From assembly GCA_002278935.1 (NCBI GenBank), contig NCJL01000002.1:208267-272266 (forward strand): a DNA stretch of 64,000 nucleotides, in the 5' to 3' direction. The stretch comes from Gallionellales bacterium 39-52-133 (GTDB taxonomy: Bacteria > Pseudomonadota > Gammaproteobacteria > Burkholderiales > Gallionellaceae). The position numbers and the translations under genes are program-made. The notes under the pieces are model-generated. The model was not told the DNA's origin. It saw only the letters and a list, made by a program, of their open reading frames with translations, and ran no database searches. This document shows positions 37,731-46,859 of the stretch, piece by piece; the first letter of the stretch is position 1; each line of letters opens with the position of its first letter.

Positions 37731-38484
37731 TCTCCCCCTTGCGGTATTTATCGTCGATGACGAAGCGCCTGCACGGCATCGCATCAGGGAATTGCTCAGT
37801 GATTGCAGCGCGCAACTTTCCCTTGAGCTGGTGGGTGAAGCTTCGAATGGGCTGGATGCACTGGAGCAACTCACCACGACACACGCCGATGTGGTGCTGG
37901 TGGATATACGCATGCCGCAGATGGATGGCATAGAGCTTGCCCAGCATCTCAACAAACTGGAAAAGCCGCCGGTCATTGTTTTTACCACCGCTTACGATAA
38001 TTATGCAATCCAGGCATTCGAACAGCATGCGATAGATTACCTGCTCAAGCCCATCCGTCTTGGCCGCTTGTTTGAGGCGCTCAGCCGTGCACGTGCCGCC
38101 GTTCCGGTGAAAAGTGAAACGCTGAAAGAGCTGATGCCGGAGCCGCGCAAGAATTTGTCGATTCAGGAGCGCGGGAAAATCCTGCTGATTCCGATTGAGA
38201 AAGTGTTATACCTTCGTGCAGAATTGAAATACATCACCGTGCGTACAGCAGAGCGTGAATATCTGGCAGAAGAGCCGCTGGGTGCGCTGGAAAAGGAATT
38301 TGCCACACGCTTTGTGCGAATACACCGCAATTGCCTGGTGGCGAAAGAAGAAATCGAAAGCTTTGAAAAGGTCGGCGGGGAAGGGGCGGAGTCACACTGG
38401 ACGGTGAAGCTCAAGGGGCTGGAAGAAAAGCTGCCGATTAGCCGCAGGCAACAATATATTGTTAAGGAATTCAAAAAGCATTAG
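37717..38484 (+). CDS. algR: LytTR-family response regulator (AlgR-like)
   Basis: A 255-residue regulator: receiver domain (VFIVDDEAPARHRIRELL, phospho-Asp in DVVLVDIRMPQMDGIELAQH, ending KPIRLGRLFEAL) followed by a LytTR DNA-binding domain (YLRAELKYITVRT, FVRIHRNCLVAKEEIES). The ATG at 37717 has GAGGAA upstream and overlaps the kinase gene. AlgZ/AlgR-type pairs control envelope and twitching functions in other species; targets here are unknown. Confidence 0.92.
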   Translation: MNSVDLPLAVFIVDDEAPARHRIRELLSDCSAQLSLELVGEASNGLDALEQLTTTHADVVLVDIRMPQMDGIELAQHLNKLEKPPVIVFTTAYDNYAIQAFEQHAIDYLLKPIRLGRLFEALSRARAAVPVKSETLKELMPEPRKNLSIQERGKILLIPIEKVLYLRAELKYITVRTAEREYLAEEPLGALEKEFATRFVRIHRNCLVAKEEIESFEKVGGEGAESHWTVKLKGLEEKLPISRRQQYIVKEFKKH

Positions 38485-38508
38485 GCAGCGCAGAAGCTTC
38501 ATTTTTGC

Positions 38509-38529
38509 AGGGTGTGCCATGCGCACCCT
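38509..38529. repeat. GGGTGYGC/GCGCACCC intergenic hairpin between converging genes
   Basis: AGGGTGTGC (38509-38517), CAT, GCGCACCCT (38521-38529). The same arm sequence (TAGGGTGCG) recurs in a larger hairpin at 62238-62285. It may serve as a two-way terminator for algR and the gene at 38528. Confidence 0.55.
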
Positions 38530-38998
38530 ACGACAGTTCGCTATTGCCTCTGCTGTGGAGAAATGAGTCGTCAGCCGAAGATGTTTTTAATTTCACCTCC
38601 GTGTACCAGCTGTCCGTCAACACAATTGCCTGCGAAATAAACCCGTCAAAAAAAGGCAGCAGTTCACCCACATCGGCAGTCTCGCTGCCGAAGCGAAATT
38701 CAAATACCGCCGTATTCTGATCCTTGTCCAGAAAAACAATCGACCAGGTAATGGGCACGCCGATTTTATGCGGGTGATCATAGACGGCGGCGTGGGGAAA
38801 GATTCTTTCATCCAGCATGTTGATAAGGCTGCTAAAAGCCGAGCCATCACTATTACCCTGCACGCTCACGTCATCGGCAGGCAATTTGCCGGTACCCTGT
38901 CTGGCTATGGCGCCATCGCGGTCTAGCAACAGCGTCAGTGCGTTTGCCTGATTGCTGACTATGTCGATGCGGATTTTTTGTATATCGGCTTTTTTCAT
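38528..38998 (-). CDS. Unrecognised 156-residue protein
   Basis: No family recognised. A soluble, mildly acidic protein with no signal peptide (starts MKKADIQKIRIDIVSNQANA), alternating predicted strands and helices. A clear core is VPITWSIVFLDKDQNTAVFE. It begins 12 bases after the stop of the small upstream gene at 39011-39215 and has no strong ribosome binding site, so the two are probably co-transcribed. It converges on algR. Confidence 0.6.
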   Translation of the reverse strand: MKKADIQKIRIDIVSNQANALTLLLDRDGAIARQGTGKLPADDVSVQGNSDGSAFSSLINMLDERIFPHAAVYDHPHKIGVPITWSIVFLDKDQNTAVFEFRFGSETADVGELLPFFDGFISQAIVLTDSWYTEVKLKTSSADDSFLHSRGNSELS

Positions 38999-39010
38999 TT
39001 TGATGCTGGC

Positions 39011-39215
39011 TCAGGCATTTGGCGTTTCCTTGAGCCGGGCGAAGTAACAGGACCAGTCCGGATCAGGCTTGACGTCATATTCAATGCAGTATCCGGGATG
39101 CAGGGGCTGTCATGCGGGCAGCGGCTTCGCCGGGGTTATAGCCTGCAAATTGATCATTGAGCAGGACTTGCGCCTGATCGCCGAGGATCTCGGTGTCAAA
39201 AAGCTGACATGTCAT
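39011..39215 (-). pseudogene. Small frameshifted gene (about 67 codons)
   Basis: From the ATG at 39215, with AAGGA six bases upstream, the frame reads MTCQLFDTEILGDQAQ through GEAAARM and stops early at 39081. Shifting frame by one base near ATGACAG restores a good coding frame (QPLHPGYCIEYDVK, then DPDWSCYFARLKETPNA) that ends at 39011. One extra base therefore splits a single 67-residue gene. It could be a true pseudogene, a sequencing error or programmed frameshifting. No family recognised. Confidence 0.5.
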
Positions 39216-39389
39216 GGGTATTCCTTTGGGGTGTTGAATAATTTAGTGCATCACGAGATCAGCATTTTACCCTACGCATGGCGATTCAATTTTTTTGTCT
39301 TTTATGTGTCAGATCAACGAGTAATAATTTTGAATTTTCAGCGATGTTTGCGGTGGTAAAATTCAGGCTGAAATCATCAGCAAAATAAC

Positions 39390-42300
39390 ATGTCACAACC
39401 CGCTTTTATCCATCTTCGTTTGCACAGCGAGTATTCCATTGTCGACGGCATCGTCCGTGTCGGCGATGCGGTGGAAGCCGCCAAACGCGACGGCATGCCC
39501 GCGCTGGCGCTGACCGATTTGAATAATATCTTCGGCCTCGTCAAGTTTTATCTGGCGACGCGCGCCAAGGGCATCAAGCCGGTGATGGGTTGTGATGTAT
39601 TTGTCAGCAATGATGCCGAGCGCGAGCAGCCGTTTCGCCTGTTGCTGCTGTGCCAGTCCAGTGCCGGCTACCTGCGCCTGTGTGATTTGCTGACGCGTGC
39701 CTATCTGGAAAACCAGTATCAGGGCCGCCCCGAGATTCGCAAGGAGTGGCTGCAGGGCGGTACGGAAGGCCTGATCGCGTTGTCCGGTGCGCAACTGGGC
39801 GAAGTGGGCACCACATTGTTGAATGGTAATGCCGCCAGCGCACGCATACTGGCGCAGGAATATGCAGGCTTGTTCCCCTCGCGTTTTTATCTAGAGGTGC
39901 AACGTTGCGGTTTTGCGCGCGAGGAAACTCATGTGCGCGAAACAGTCAACCTCGCTGCCGAACTGGCGCTGCCGGTGGTCGCCACGCATCCTGTGCAGTT
40001 TCTCAGTGAGGACGATTTCAAGGCGCATGAAGCGCGTGTGTGCATTGCCGAAGGCTATGTGCTGAATGACAAGCGCCGCGTGCGCGCGTTCACACCGCAG
40101 CAATATTTCAAGACACAGGCCGAGATGGCGGCGCTGTTTGCAGATCTGCCCGAAGCGCTGGCCAACAGCGTGGAAATTGCGAAGCGCTGCAATCTGACGC
40201 TGAAGTTGGGCAAGCCCTACCTGCCCGATTTCCCCACGCCGAACAACATCAGTCTGGACGATTTTTTGCGCACCGAGTCCGAAGAAGGTCTGGTGCAGCG
40301 CATGGCGGTGCTGTATCCGGATGCGCAGGTGCGTGCCACCAGACAGGAAGAATATTCATCGCGTCTTGCGTTCGAAATCGAGACTATTATCAAGATGGGT
40401 TTTCCCGGTTACTTTTTGATTGTGGCGGATTTCATCCGCTGGGCCAAGCGCAACGGCGTGCCGGTGGGGCCGGGGCGGGGTTCCGGGGCGGGCTCGCTGG
40501 TGGCCTATTCTCTGGGTATTACCGATCTTGATCCGCTGCGCTATGAATTGCTGTTCGAGCGCTTCCTCAATCCCGAGCGCGTCTCGATGCCCGACTTCGA
40601 CGTCGACTTCTGCCAGGACGGGCGCGAGCGCGTGATTGAATACGTGAAGCAGAAATACGGCGCGGCGAGTGTGTCGCAGATCGTTACCTTCGGCACGCTG
40701 TCATCCAAGGCGGTGATCCGCGACGTCGGTCGTGTGATGGACTTCCCTTACGGCCTGTGCGACCGGCTGTCAAAACTGGTGCCGCTGGAAGGCGTGAAGC
40801 CGGTGTCGCTGAAGAAAGCGCGCGAGATCGAGCCCGAGTTCAATGCCATCATGGGCGCAGAGGAGGGGGTGAGCGAACTGCTGGAGCTGTGCGAGAGTCT
40901 GGAAGATTTGACCCGCAACGTCGGCATGCACGCGGGTGGCGTGCTGATCTCGCCGGGCAAGCTATCCGACTTCTGCCCGTTGTATTGCGCCGAAGGCAGC
41001 GAAAATGCGGTCAGCCAGTTTGACAAGGACGACGTGGAAAAAGTCGGTCTGGTCAAATTCGACTTTTTGGGTTTGCGCACGCTTACTACCATCGACTGGG
41101 CGGTGCGTTATGTGAACCAGATGCAGGCGAAAACAGATGCAAGTCTGCCGTCATTTACCGTGGACAATCTGCCACTGGATGACAAGGCAACTTATAAGCT
41201 GCTCAAAGCAGCCAACACCACCGCGGTGTTCCAGCTGGAATCGCCGGGCATGAAAAAGCTCATCGTCAAGCTCGAGCCGGATACCTTTGAAGATATCGTC
41301 GCGCTGGTTGCGCTGTACCGTCCTGGCCCTCTCGAATCGGGCATGGTGGAAGACTTTATCAACCGCAAGCACGGCCGTGCCAAGGCGGATTATTTCCATC
41401 CCGATCTGGAAGTATCGCTCAAGCCTACCTACGGTGTCATCGTGTATCAGGAGCAGGTGATGCAGATCGCGCAGATTATCGGCGGCTACTCGCTGGGTCA
41501 GGCGGATCTGTTGCGCCGTGCGATGGGCAAGAAAAACGTCGATGAGATGGCGGAGCAGCGCAACATCTTCGTCAATGGCGCGGTCAAGCGCGAGATCGAC
41601 GAGAAGCTTGCCACCTATTTGTTCGATCTGATGGAGAAGTTTGCCGGCTACGGCTTCAACAAATCGCACTCGGCGGCTTATGCGCTGGTGTCCTACCAGA
41701 CGGCCTATCTGAAGGCACATTATCCGGCCGCGTTTATGGCGGCCACGCTGTCGTCCGACATGGACAACACCGACAAGGTACACAGCAATTATGACGACAC
41801 GCTGGCGCAAAAGCTGACGGTGCTGCCGCCCGATATTAACGCCTCCGATTACCGTTTTGCACCAGTCGATGAGAAGACCGTGGCTTACGGTCTGGGCGCG
41901 ATCAAGGGCACCGGTGAAGCGGCCATTATCAACATTGTGGCAGCGCGCAACACGGGCGGCCCGTTTAAAAACATTTTTGATTTCTGCAAGCGCGTCGACA
42001 AGCGTCTGGTGAACCGCCGCTCGATCGAGGCGCTGATCCGCGGTGGTGCGTTTGATTCTATTTCGGAGCACCGCCATCAAATCTTCGCATCACTCGATGA
42101 TGCGCTGGCCAGCGCCGAGCAACAGGCACGCGCCGCCAACCAGAACAGCCTGTTTGGCGACGATGAGGGTGCGGACATGCCGGTGCAGATGAAGGAGGTG
42201 CCGTACTGGAGCCTGCGCGAAAAACTGCAGCAGGAAAAAACCAGCCTGGGTTTTTATCTGAGCGGTCACCCCTATCAGGAATTTGCCGAGGAACTGGCCC

Positions 42301-42878
42301 CGTTCATCAAGCAGCGTCTGGCCGATGTCACGCCGCAGACATTGCCGCAGGGCGGCAACAATAATCGGCGCGCCAGTCTGGCAGTGCTGCTGGCCGGCAT
42401 GGTGGCCGACGTGCGCATCCAGCAGACGCGGCGCGGGCGCATGGCGATTGTCAAAATTGAGGACGGCAGCGCGCAGCTGGAAGTGACCCTGTTTAATGAA
42501 TTGTATGAAGCCAGCCGCCCGTGGATCAAGGATGGTGAGCTGCTGGTGGTGCATGGCAAAGCAACCATGGACGATTACTCCGGCAATATGCGCGTGACCG
42601 GCGAAGAGGTGATGGACCTGGCTTCCGCCCGCGCCACTTTCGCCAGACGGCTCGATCTGGGCTGTGCGGAACAGGACGCCTCTATCGTCGCCAGACTGAA
42701 GGAATTGTTTACACCCTATCGCGGCGGCAAATGCCCGGTGGTGATTCATTACCGCAACCAGACCGGCAGCGCACAGCTAAAGCTGGGCGAAGCCTGGAAT
42801 GTTACGCTGCCGGACGGTTTACTCAGTGATCTGCGCGGTTTGTTGGGGGAGAAAAATGTGCGCGTGGTGTATGGGTGA
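39390..42878 (+). CDS. dnaE: DNA polymerase III alpha subunit
   Basis: The 1162-residue replicative polymerase. It has the N-terminal PHP domain (FIHLRLHSEYSIVDGIV), the palm with catalytic acids in GPGRGSGAGSLVAYS and RVSMPDFDVDFC, and fingers (GYGFNKSHSAAYALVSYQT). The C-terminal OB-fold is ADVRIQQTRRGRMAIVKIED. Length equals the E. coli type (1160). The stop is followed within a few bases by an inverted repeat. Confidence 0.99.
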   Translation: MSQPAFIHLRLHSEYSIVDGIVRVGDAVEAAKRDGMPALALTDLNNIFGLVKFYLATRAKGIKPVMGCDVFVSNDAEREQPFRLLLLCQSSAGYLRLCDLLTRAYLENQYQGRPEIRKEWLQGGTEGLIALSGAQLGEVGTTLLNGNAASARILAQEYAGLFPSRFYLEVQRCGFAREETHVRETVNLAAELALPVVATHPVQFLSEDDFKAHEARVCIAEGYVLNDKRRVRAFTPQQYFKTQAEMAALFADLPEALANSVEIAKRCNLTLKLGKPYLPDFPTPNNISLDDFLRTESEEGLVQRMAVLYPDAQVRATRQEEYSSRLAFEIETIIKMGFPGYFLIVADFIRWAKRNGVPVGPGRGSGAGSLVAYSLGITDLDPLRYELLFERFLNPERVSMPDFDVDFCQDGRERVIEYVKQKYGAASVSQIVTFGTLSSKAVIRDVGRVMDFPYGLCDRLSKLVPLEGVKPVSLKKAREIEPEFNAIMGAEEGVSELLELCESLEDLTRNVGMHAGGVLISPGKLSDFCPLYCAEGSENAVSQFDKDDVEKVGLVKFDFLGLRTLTTIDWAVRYVNQMQAKTDASLPSFTVDNLPLDDKATYKLLKAANTTAVFQLESPGMKKLIVKLEPDTFEDIVALVALYRPGPLESGMVEDFINRKHGRAKADYFHPDLEVSLKPTYGVIVYQEQVMQIAQIIGGYSLGQADLLRRAMGKKNVDEMAEQRNIFVNGAVKREIDEKLATYLFDLMEKFAGYGFNKSHSAAYALVSYQTAYLKAHYPAAFMAATLSSDMDNTDKVHSNYDDTLAQKLTVLPPDINASDYRFAPVDEKTVAYGLGAIKGTGEAAIINIVAARNTGGPFKNIFDFCKRVDKRLVNRRSIEALIRGGAFDSISEHRHQIFASLDDALASAEQQARAANQNSLFGDDEGADMPVQMKEVPYWSLREKLQQEKTSLGFYLSGHPYQEFAEELAPFIKQRLADVTPQTLPQGGNNNRRASLAVLLAGMVADVRIQQTRRGRMAIVKIEDGSAQLEVTLFNELYEASRPWIKDGELLVVHGKATMDDYSGNMRVTGEEVMDLASARATFARRLDLGCAEQDASIVARLKELFTPYRGGKCPVVIHYRNQTGSAQLKLGEAWNVTLPDGLLSDLRGLLGEKNVRVVYG

Positions 42879-42881
42879 TTG

Positions 42882-42943
42882 GGAGCGCCGACGTCCCCGT
42901 CGGCAAACAAGCGAAAAAATGCTGACGAGGACGTCGGCGTTCC
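42882..42943. repeat. Inverted repeat GCGCCGACGTC.../...GACGTCGGCGT after dnaE
   Basis: Two 23-base arms (42882-42904 and 42921-42943) match with three differences and flank a 16-base A-rich loop. It lies three bases after the dnaE stop codon. No T-run follows. It looks like a REP-type element used as a transcript end. Confidence 0.65.
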
Positions 42944-43002
42944 AACTTTATTTATCATCAGCAGGGTGCGAAGTGAACACCCTGTTGATATCATTGTAAT
43001 AA

Positions 43003-43024
43003 ATTGATTTTATTCAATATATTA
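43003..43024 (+). repeat. Dispersed AT-rich intergenic repeat, diverged copy 5
   Basis: ATTGATTTTATTCAATATAT and flanks; it matches the dispersed motif except for a G to C change in TTGAA. It lies between the converging dnaE and the GGDEF/EAL gene. Confidence 0.45.
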
Positions 43025-43081
43025 ATATAATGGATAGTGATTTAAAGCAGGATCGTTCAGCTTGCGGGTTTCCCACTCCCC

Positions 43082-45919
43082 CTACTCACTATTTCCTGCC
43101 TCCAGTCCTTTCGCTATCGCCGGATGATGTTCCTGCGGCTTGTCCAGATGATAGCCCTGCACCATATCTACACCAAGACGTTTCAGCATTTCCAGAGTCT
43201 CTGCATTTTCAACAAATTCGGCCACGGTCTTTTTACCCAGGCCGCGCGCCACATCCACGATGGATTTTACAAACACCTGGTTATCGCGTTCGTTGGTCAG
43301 GTCGCGGATAAACAGGCCATCTATCTTCAGCACGTCTGCTTTCAGGTGCTTGAGATAGGCAAATGACGAGAAGCCGGTGCCAAAATCATCCAGACAGGTG
43401 GTGCAGCCGGTCTTGTGCAGGGCTTCGATAAAGCGTTCGGCATCCTGCAAATCGGACACGGCAGAAGTTTCGGTCAGTTCGATCAGCAGGCGGTGCGGTT
43501 TTACCTTGAACAGTTTCAGTTGCTCGGCTATGTAATGCGGCAGTGTCGGTTCATCAAACGAGCGGCCCGAGATATTGATTGCCAGCGAGGGAATGTTTTC
43601 GGCTTTCGCCAGCAGTGCAATGCTTTCGCGTACAACCCAGCGGTCCAGTTCGAGTATCTGCCCGCTTTTTTCCGCATGCGGAATAAAGTGACCCGGCATG
43701 ATCAGCCGTTCATGGTCCTGTTCATCCACCATGCGTACCAGCACTTCGAGATGCGCAATCTCGCCATTGGCGGCGTGATATACCCCCTGGTAATGCAGAC
43801 GCAGCAGATTTTTTTCAAAGGCGCTGGCGATACGGTCATTCCACGTCAGGCGGGTCAGCATTTCGCGCGAGGTGTCGAGATCGGGACGGTATTTGCGCCA
43901 CGCATTTTTGCCGGCTTCCTTGGCCTGATACATCGCGGCATCGGCGTGCGCAATCAGCTCCTCCGTAGAGGCGGCATGTTCGGGGTAAAGCGCAATGCCG
44001 AGGCTGGTGGTGAGCCTGAAATTCTGCCCCTCAAAGCGGAACGGAATTTGTGAGATGGCACGCACCACGCGCTCTGCCAGCACTTCAGCTTCCTTTTCTG
44101 TTGCATCGGGCATCAGCAGTGCAAACTCATCGCCGCCCAGCCGGCTCAATATTTCATTGCGCCTCACCAGTGCACCCACTTCACCGGCAATGCGTATCAG
44201 CATGGTGTCGCCCGCCCGGTGGCCGAAGGTGTCGTTGACGTATTTGAATTCGTCGAGGTCAAAGAAAATCAGCGCGCCCTTGGTCTGATGACGTTCGGCT
44301 ATGGCGAGCAGGCGGGTGAGTTCATCCTGCAAACGGCGACGGTTAAACAGGCCGGTAAGCGCGTCACGTTCGGCAAGATAGATTAGCTGCTCCGCAGTCT
44401 GGCGCTCGCGCGTGATGTCCTCGTATATCCACAGACGTCCAATAAAGCGGCCTTCCTGGTCGCGTACCGGATAGGACAGCTGGGTAATGATGCGGCCATC
44501 GGCCATGGTAATTTCAAAACTGTCGGAAACTTCATGGGTTTCCAGCACGCTGAGAATATGACTGGAAAAATGATCAGGCCGCGCCAATACATTGCCGGAA
44601 TATTTGAGCACCTCCTCGGCGGCTTTTCCCGTGAGTGTGATGTCATTCGCAATCATCCAGATGCGCAAGAAGGTGGGGTTGTAATACATCACCTGGTTTT
44701 CCGCATTCACAAACAGTATGCCCAGATTCATGGCGGCGAGCAGTGCAACCAGACGCGCACGCTCTTCTTCCATATTGCCCAGGTACAAACGACGTGCTTC
44801 ATCGGCTTGCCTGAGTTCCGCCATGGTATTGCGCAACATTATTTCCGATTCTTTGCGGTCGGTGATATCCAGCATGCTGGTGCGTATCCCCAGTGAATCG
44901 CCCTTTGCCCCGTAGATGGGTTGCCAGAATACGACCATCCAGATGACATGGCCGTTTTTTCTGCGCAACTGGAATTCAAAATACTCACCTTTGCTGCTGC
45001 CATGCAGAGCGGCCCGGCAGGCGAGTTGAACACGTTCGGCATCTTCCGCGACCGCCATGCTGGACGGGAAATCTTTCATCGCCATACATTCGTCTATGCT
45101 GTAGCCGGTGATTCTTTCGACGGAAGGGTTAACCCACACCAGTTGACCGTCCGGCCCCAGCCAGCTTTCCCAGCCGTAGGTGAAATCGGCGATGGCATGG
45201 AACCTGGCTTCATTTTCGCTGAGCGCCCTGATACGGTTGTTGATTGCGGCAGACATGGTGTTGAAAGCATTTGATAAGCGGCCAATTTCATCTGCTGTAT
45301 TTACAGGCAGCTGGATACTGAAATTTCCGGAGGCTACTTCTTCACTGGCACGCGTCAGCAGGACGAGATGACGGGTCAGCCAATATCCTATCAGCGCGAG
45401 CAACAGCACGGATAAGCCGATTTCAATGGAAGCGATCAGCAGGCTTTGCTGCAACAGGCGGGATTTGGCGCTGGTTAAAAATTCAGTGGAGAGGCCGTAG
45501 CGCAACATCCCGTACTTCTGGCCGGAGACACTGATATCCGTTTTGGTATCAAAATAGCCATCGTCCACATCCAGGCTGGTATCCAGTTCGGGGGGGCTGC
45601 GGTGCGTACTCCAGCCATTGGCAGCAATCAGCTTGTTGTTGTTGTCAAACACGGCGAGGTAAGCAATGCCGTTGGCGCTCTGAATTTCATTCAGGATTTC
45701 CTGCAGGGTACCGTAGTCACGCTGTGCCAGCGGCCCGGAAAGCGCGGCGTTCAGCAGCGGGCGAATCTCCTCGGCGCGTGTAAGCCCCTGCTCGTTCAGG
45801 CTGGTCTGGATCAGGCGCACACTGTTAGTCACCAGTAAAGTCAGCATGACTATCTCTACCACAACGCTGGCAAGCAGCAGCCTGAAGCGCAGGGATTTGC
45901 CAAATTCGGGTTTATTCAA
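43082..45919 (-). CDS. Membrane HAMP-PAS-PAS-GGDEF-EAL cyclic-di-GMP protein
   Basis: A 945-residue protein. It has membrane helix 1 (about 12-33), a periplasmic sensor domain (to about 155), helix 2, HAMP (about 180-240), two PAS domains (about 240-365 and 385-510), GGDEF (about 515-675) and EAL (about 685-930). The cyclase site is intact (SRLGGDEFALLMPD); the upstream inhibitory site is RRNE rather than RxxD. The phosphodiesterase keeps the key acids: HLEVLVRM (EVL for EAL), LIELTETS, CLDDFGTGFSSFAY, LKIDGLFI. It could therefore make or break c-di-GMP. It starts 38 bases after the last of four PhnD-like binding protein genes and is likely co-transcribed with them. Confidence 0.93.
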   Translation of the reverse strand: MNKPEFGKSLRFRLLLASVVVEIVMLTLLVTNSVRLIQTSLNEQGLTRAEEIRPLLNAALSGPLAQRDYGTLQEILNEIQSANGIAYLAVFDNNNKLIAANGWSTHRSPPELDTSLDVDDGYFDTKTDISVSGQKYGMLRYGLSTEFLTSAKSRLLQQSLLIASIEIGLSVLLLALIGYWLTRHLVLLTRASEEVASGNFSIQLPVNTADEIGRLSNAFNTMSAAINNRIRALSENEARFHAIADFTYGWESWLGPDGQLVWVNPSVERITGYSIDECMAMKDFPSSMAVAEDAERVQLACRAALHGSSKGEYFEFQLRRKNGHVIWMVVFWQPIYGAKGDSLGIRTSMLDITDRKESEIMLRNTMAELRQADEARRLYLGNMEEERARLVALLAAMNLGILFVNAENQVMYYNPTFLRIWMIANDITLTGKAAEEVLKYSGNVLARPDHFSSHILSVLETHEVSDSFEITMADGRIITQLSYPVRDQEGRFIGRLWIYEDITRERQTAEQLIYLAERDALTGLFNRRRLQDELTRLLAIAERHQTKGALIFFDLDEFKYVNDTFGHRAGDTMLIRIAGEVGALVRRNEILSRLGGDEFALLMPDATEKEAEVLAERVVRAISQIPFRFEGQNFRLTTSLGIALYPEHAASTEELIAHADAAMYQAKEAGKNAWRKYRPDLDTSREMLTRLTWNDRIASAFEKNLLRLHYQGVYHAANGEIAHLEVLVRMVDEQDHERLIMPGHFIPHAEKSGQILELDRWVVRESIALLAKAENIPSLAINISGRSFDEPTLPHYIAEQLKLFKVKPHRLLIELTETSAVSDLQDAERFIEALHKTGCTTCLDDFGTGFSSFAYLKHLKADVLKIDGLFIRDLTNERDNQVFVKSIVDVARGLGKKTVAEFVENAETLEMLKRLGVDMVQGYHLDKPQEHHPAIAKGLEAGNSE

Positions 45920-45957
45920 AATAGTGCGATCTCCATAAGCTGAATACTATTCTGTAT

Positions 45958-46812
45958 TCAAAGTGTTTCATCCAGCAATCGTTTCGTGTCTGCAATATAG
46001 CGATCCAGGTTATACATATCTTTAGCGGTAACCGGGATAATTTCCTCAAAACCATTGTTTTTGAAAAACAATTTTCCTTCGATGGTGTCACTGCCAAACT
46101 TGAGCAGCTTCTTGCTGATGAGGTGCTTAAGCTTTTTTTCCAGGCGTGGGTGGGCCAGAAAAACCAGGCTTACGAACTCGCCGGTGTCCAGCAACGGCTG
46201 CACCGATTCGCGCAACTCGGGAGCCATCTGTGCAAGTGCACCGGGGGCAGAAACGGCTGCCGATGCCTCGCCTTTTTGTACCGACAGTATTGCGGATGCG
46301 AATGACGGCACTTCCAGAACTTTAAAATCTGTACCTGGCTTGAGTCCGTGTTCGCGCAAATGGCTCATACACACGATATTGGCCAGAGAAAGCTGGTCCG
46401 GTACGGCAATAACCTGACCCCGCAAGTCCTGCAGTTTTTTAAGGGGGCTGTTAAGCGCCGTCATCACCAGTCCACGACCGCCGGCCGAGTAACGCACCAG
46501 CGGTGTAAATTTTTGTTCCGTTTGCAGTATCCGGGCGAAATGGGCCGCCGTAATCACCAGATCATAATCGCCTTGTCTGGCATTGAAAAAAAATGGTTTG
46601 AACCCCGGCGCAGTGTAAATTTTAACCGGCATACCCAGCGCCTGCTCGAGATAATGCCGCATCGGCTCATAACTGGTGACCAGCGCTCGGGCACTCAGAT
46701 ATGGCACGACACCTACTTCCAGCGGTTTGACAGACGATTTGTCTGCGGCATATGCAGGCACTACAGTCAGCGTAATGAATGACCACAGCACATAATGAAA
46801 TAGTCTAAGCAT
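45958..46812 (-). CDS. PhnD-like periplasmic binding protein, paralogue 1
   Basis: A 284-residue secreted protein of the phosphate/phosphite/phosphonate-binding superfamily: signal peptide (FITLTVVPAYA), then LEVGVVPYLSARALVTSYEP, MRHYLEQALGMPVKIYTAP, GDYDLVITAAHFARIL and DLRGQVIAVPDQLSLANIVC. It has exactly the same length as its neighbour at 46860 and is clearly its duplicate. No permease or ATPase is nearby; the adjacent gene is a membrane GGDEF/EAL protein, so ligand sensing is the likelier role. Confidence 0.85.
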   Translation of the reverse strand: MLRLFHYVLWSFITLTVVPAYAADKSSVKPLEVGVVPYLSARALVTSYEPMRHYLEQALGMPVKIYTAPGFKPFFFNARQGDYDLVITAAHFARILQTEQKFTPLVRYSAGGRGLVMTALNSPLKKLQDLRGQVIAVPDQLSLANIVCMSHLREHGLKPGTDFKVLEVPSFASAILSVQKGEASAAVSAPGALAQMAPELRESVQPLLDTGEFVSLVFLAHPRLEKKLKHLISKKLLKFGSDTIEGKLFFKNNGFEEIIPVTAKDMYNLDRYIADTKRLLDETL

Positions 46813-46859
46813 GATTCTATTCCTTTGCCAGCAAAAGAAAAACTTGCCCTATTGGGAAC

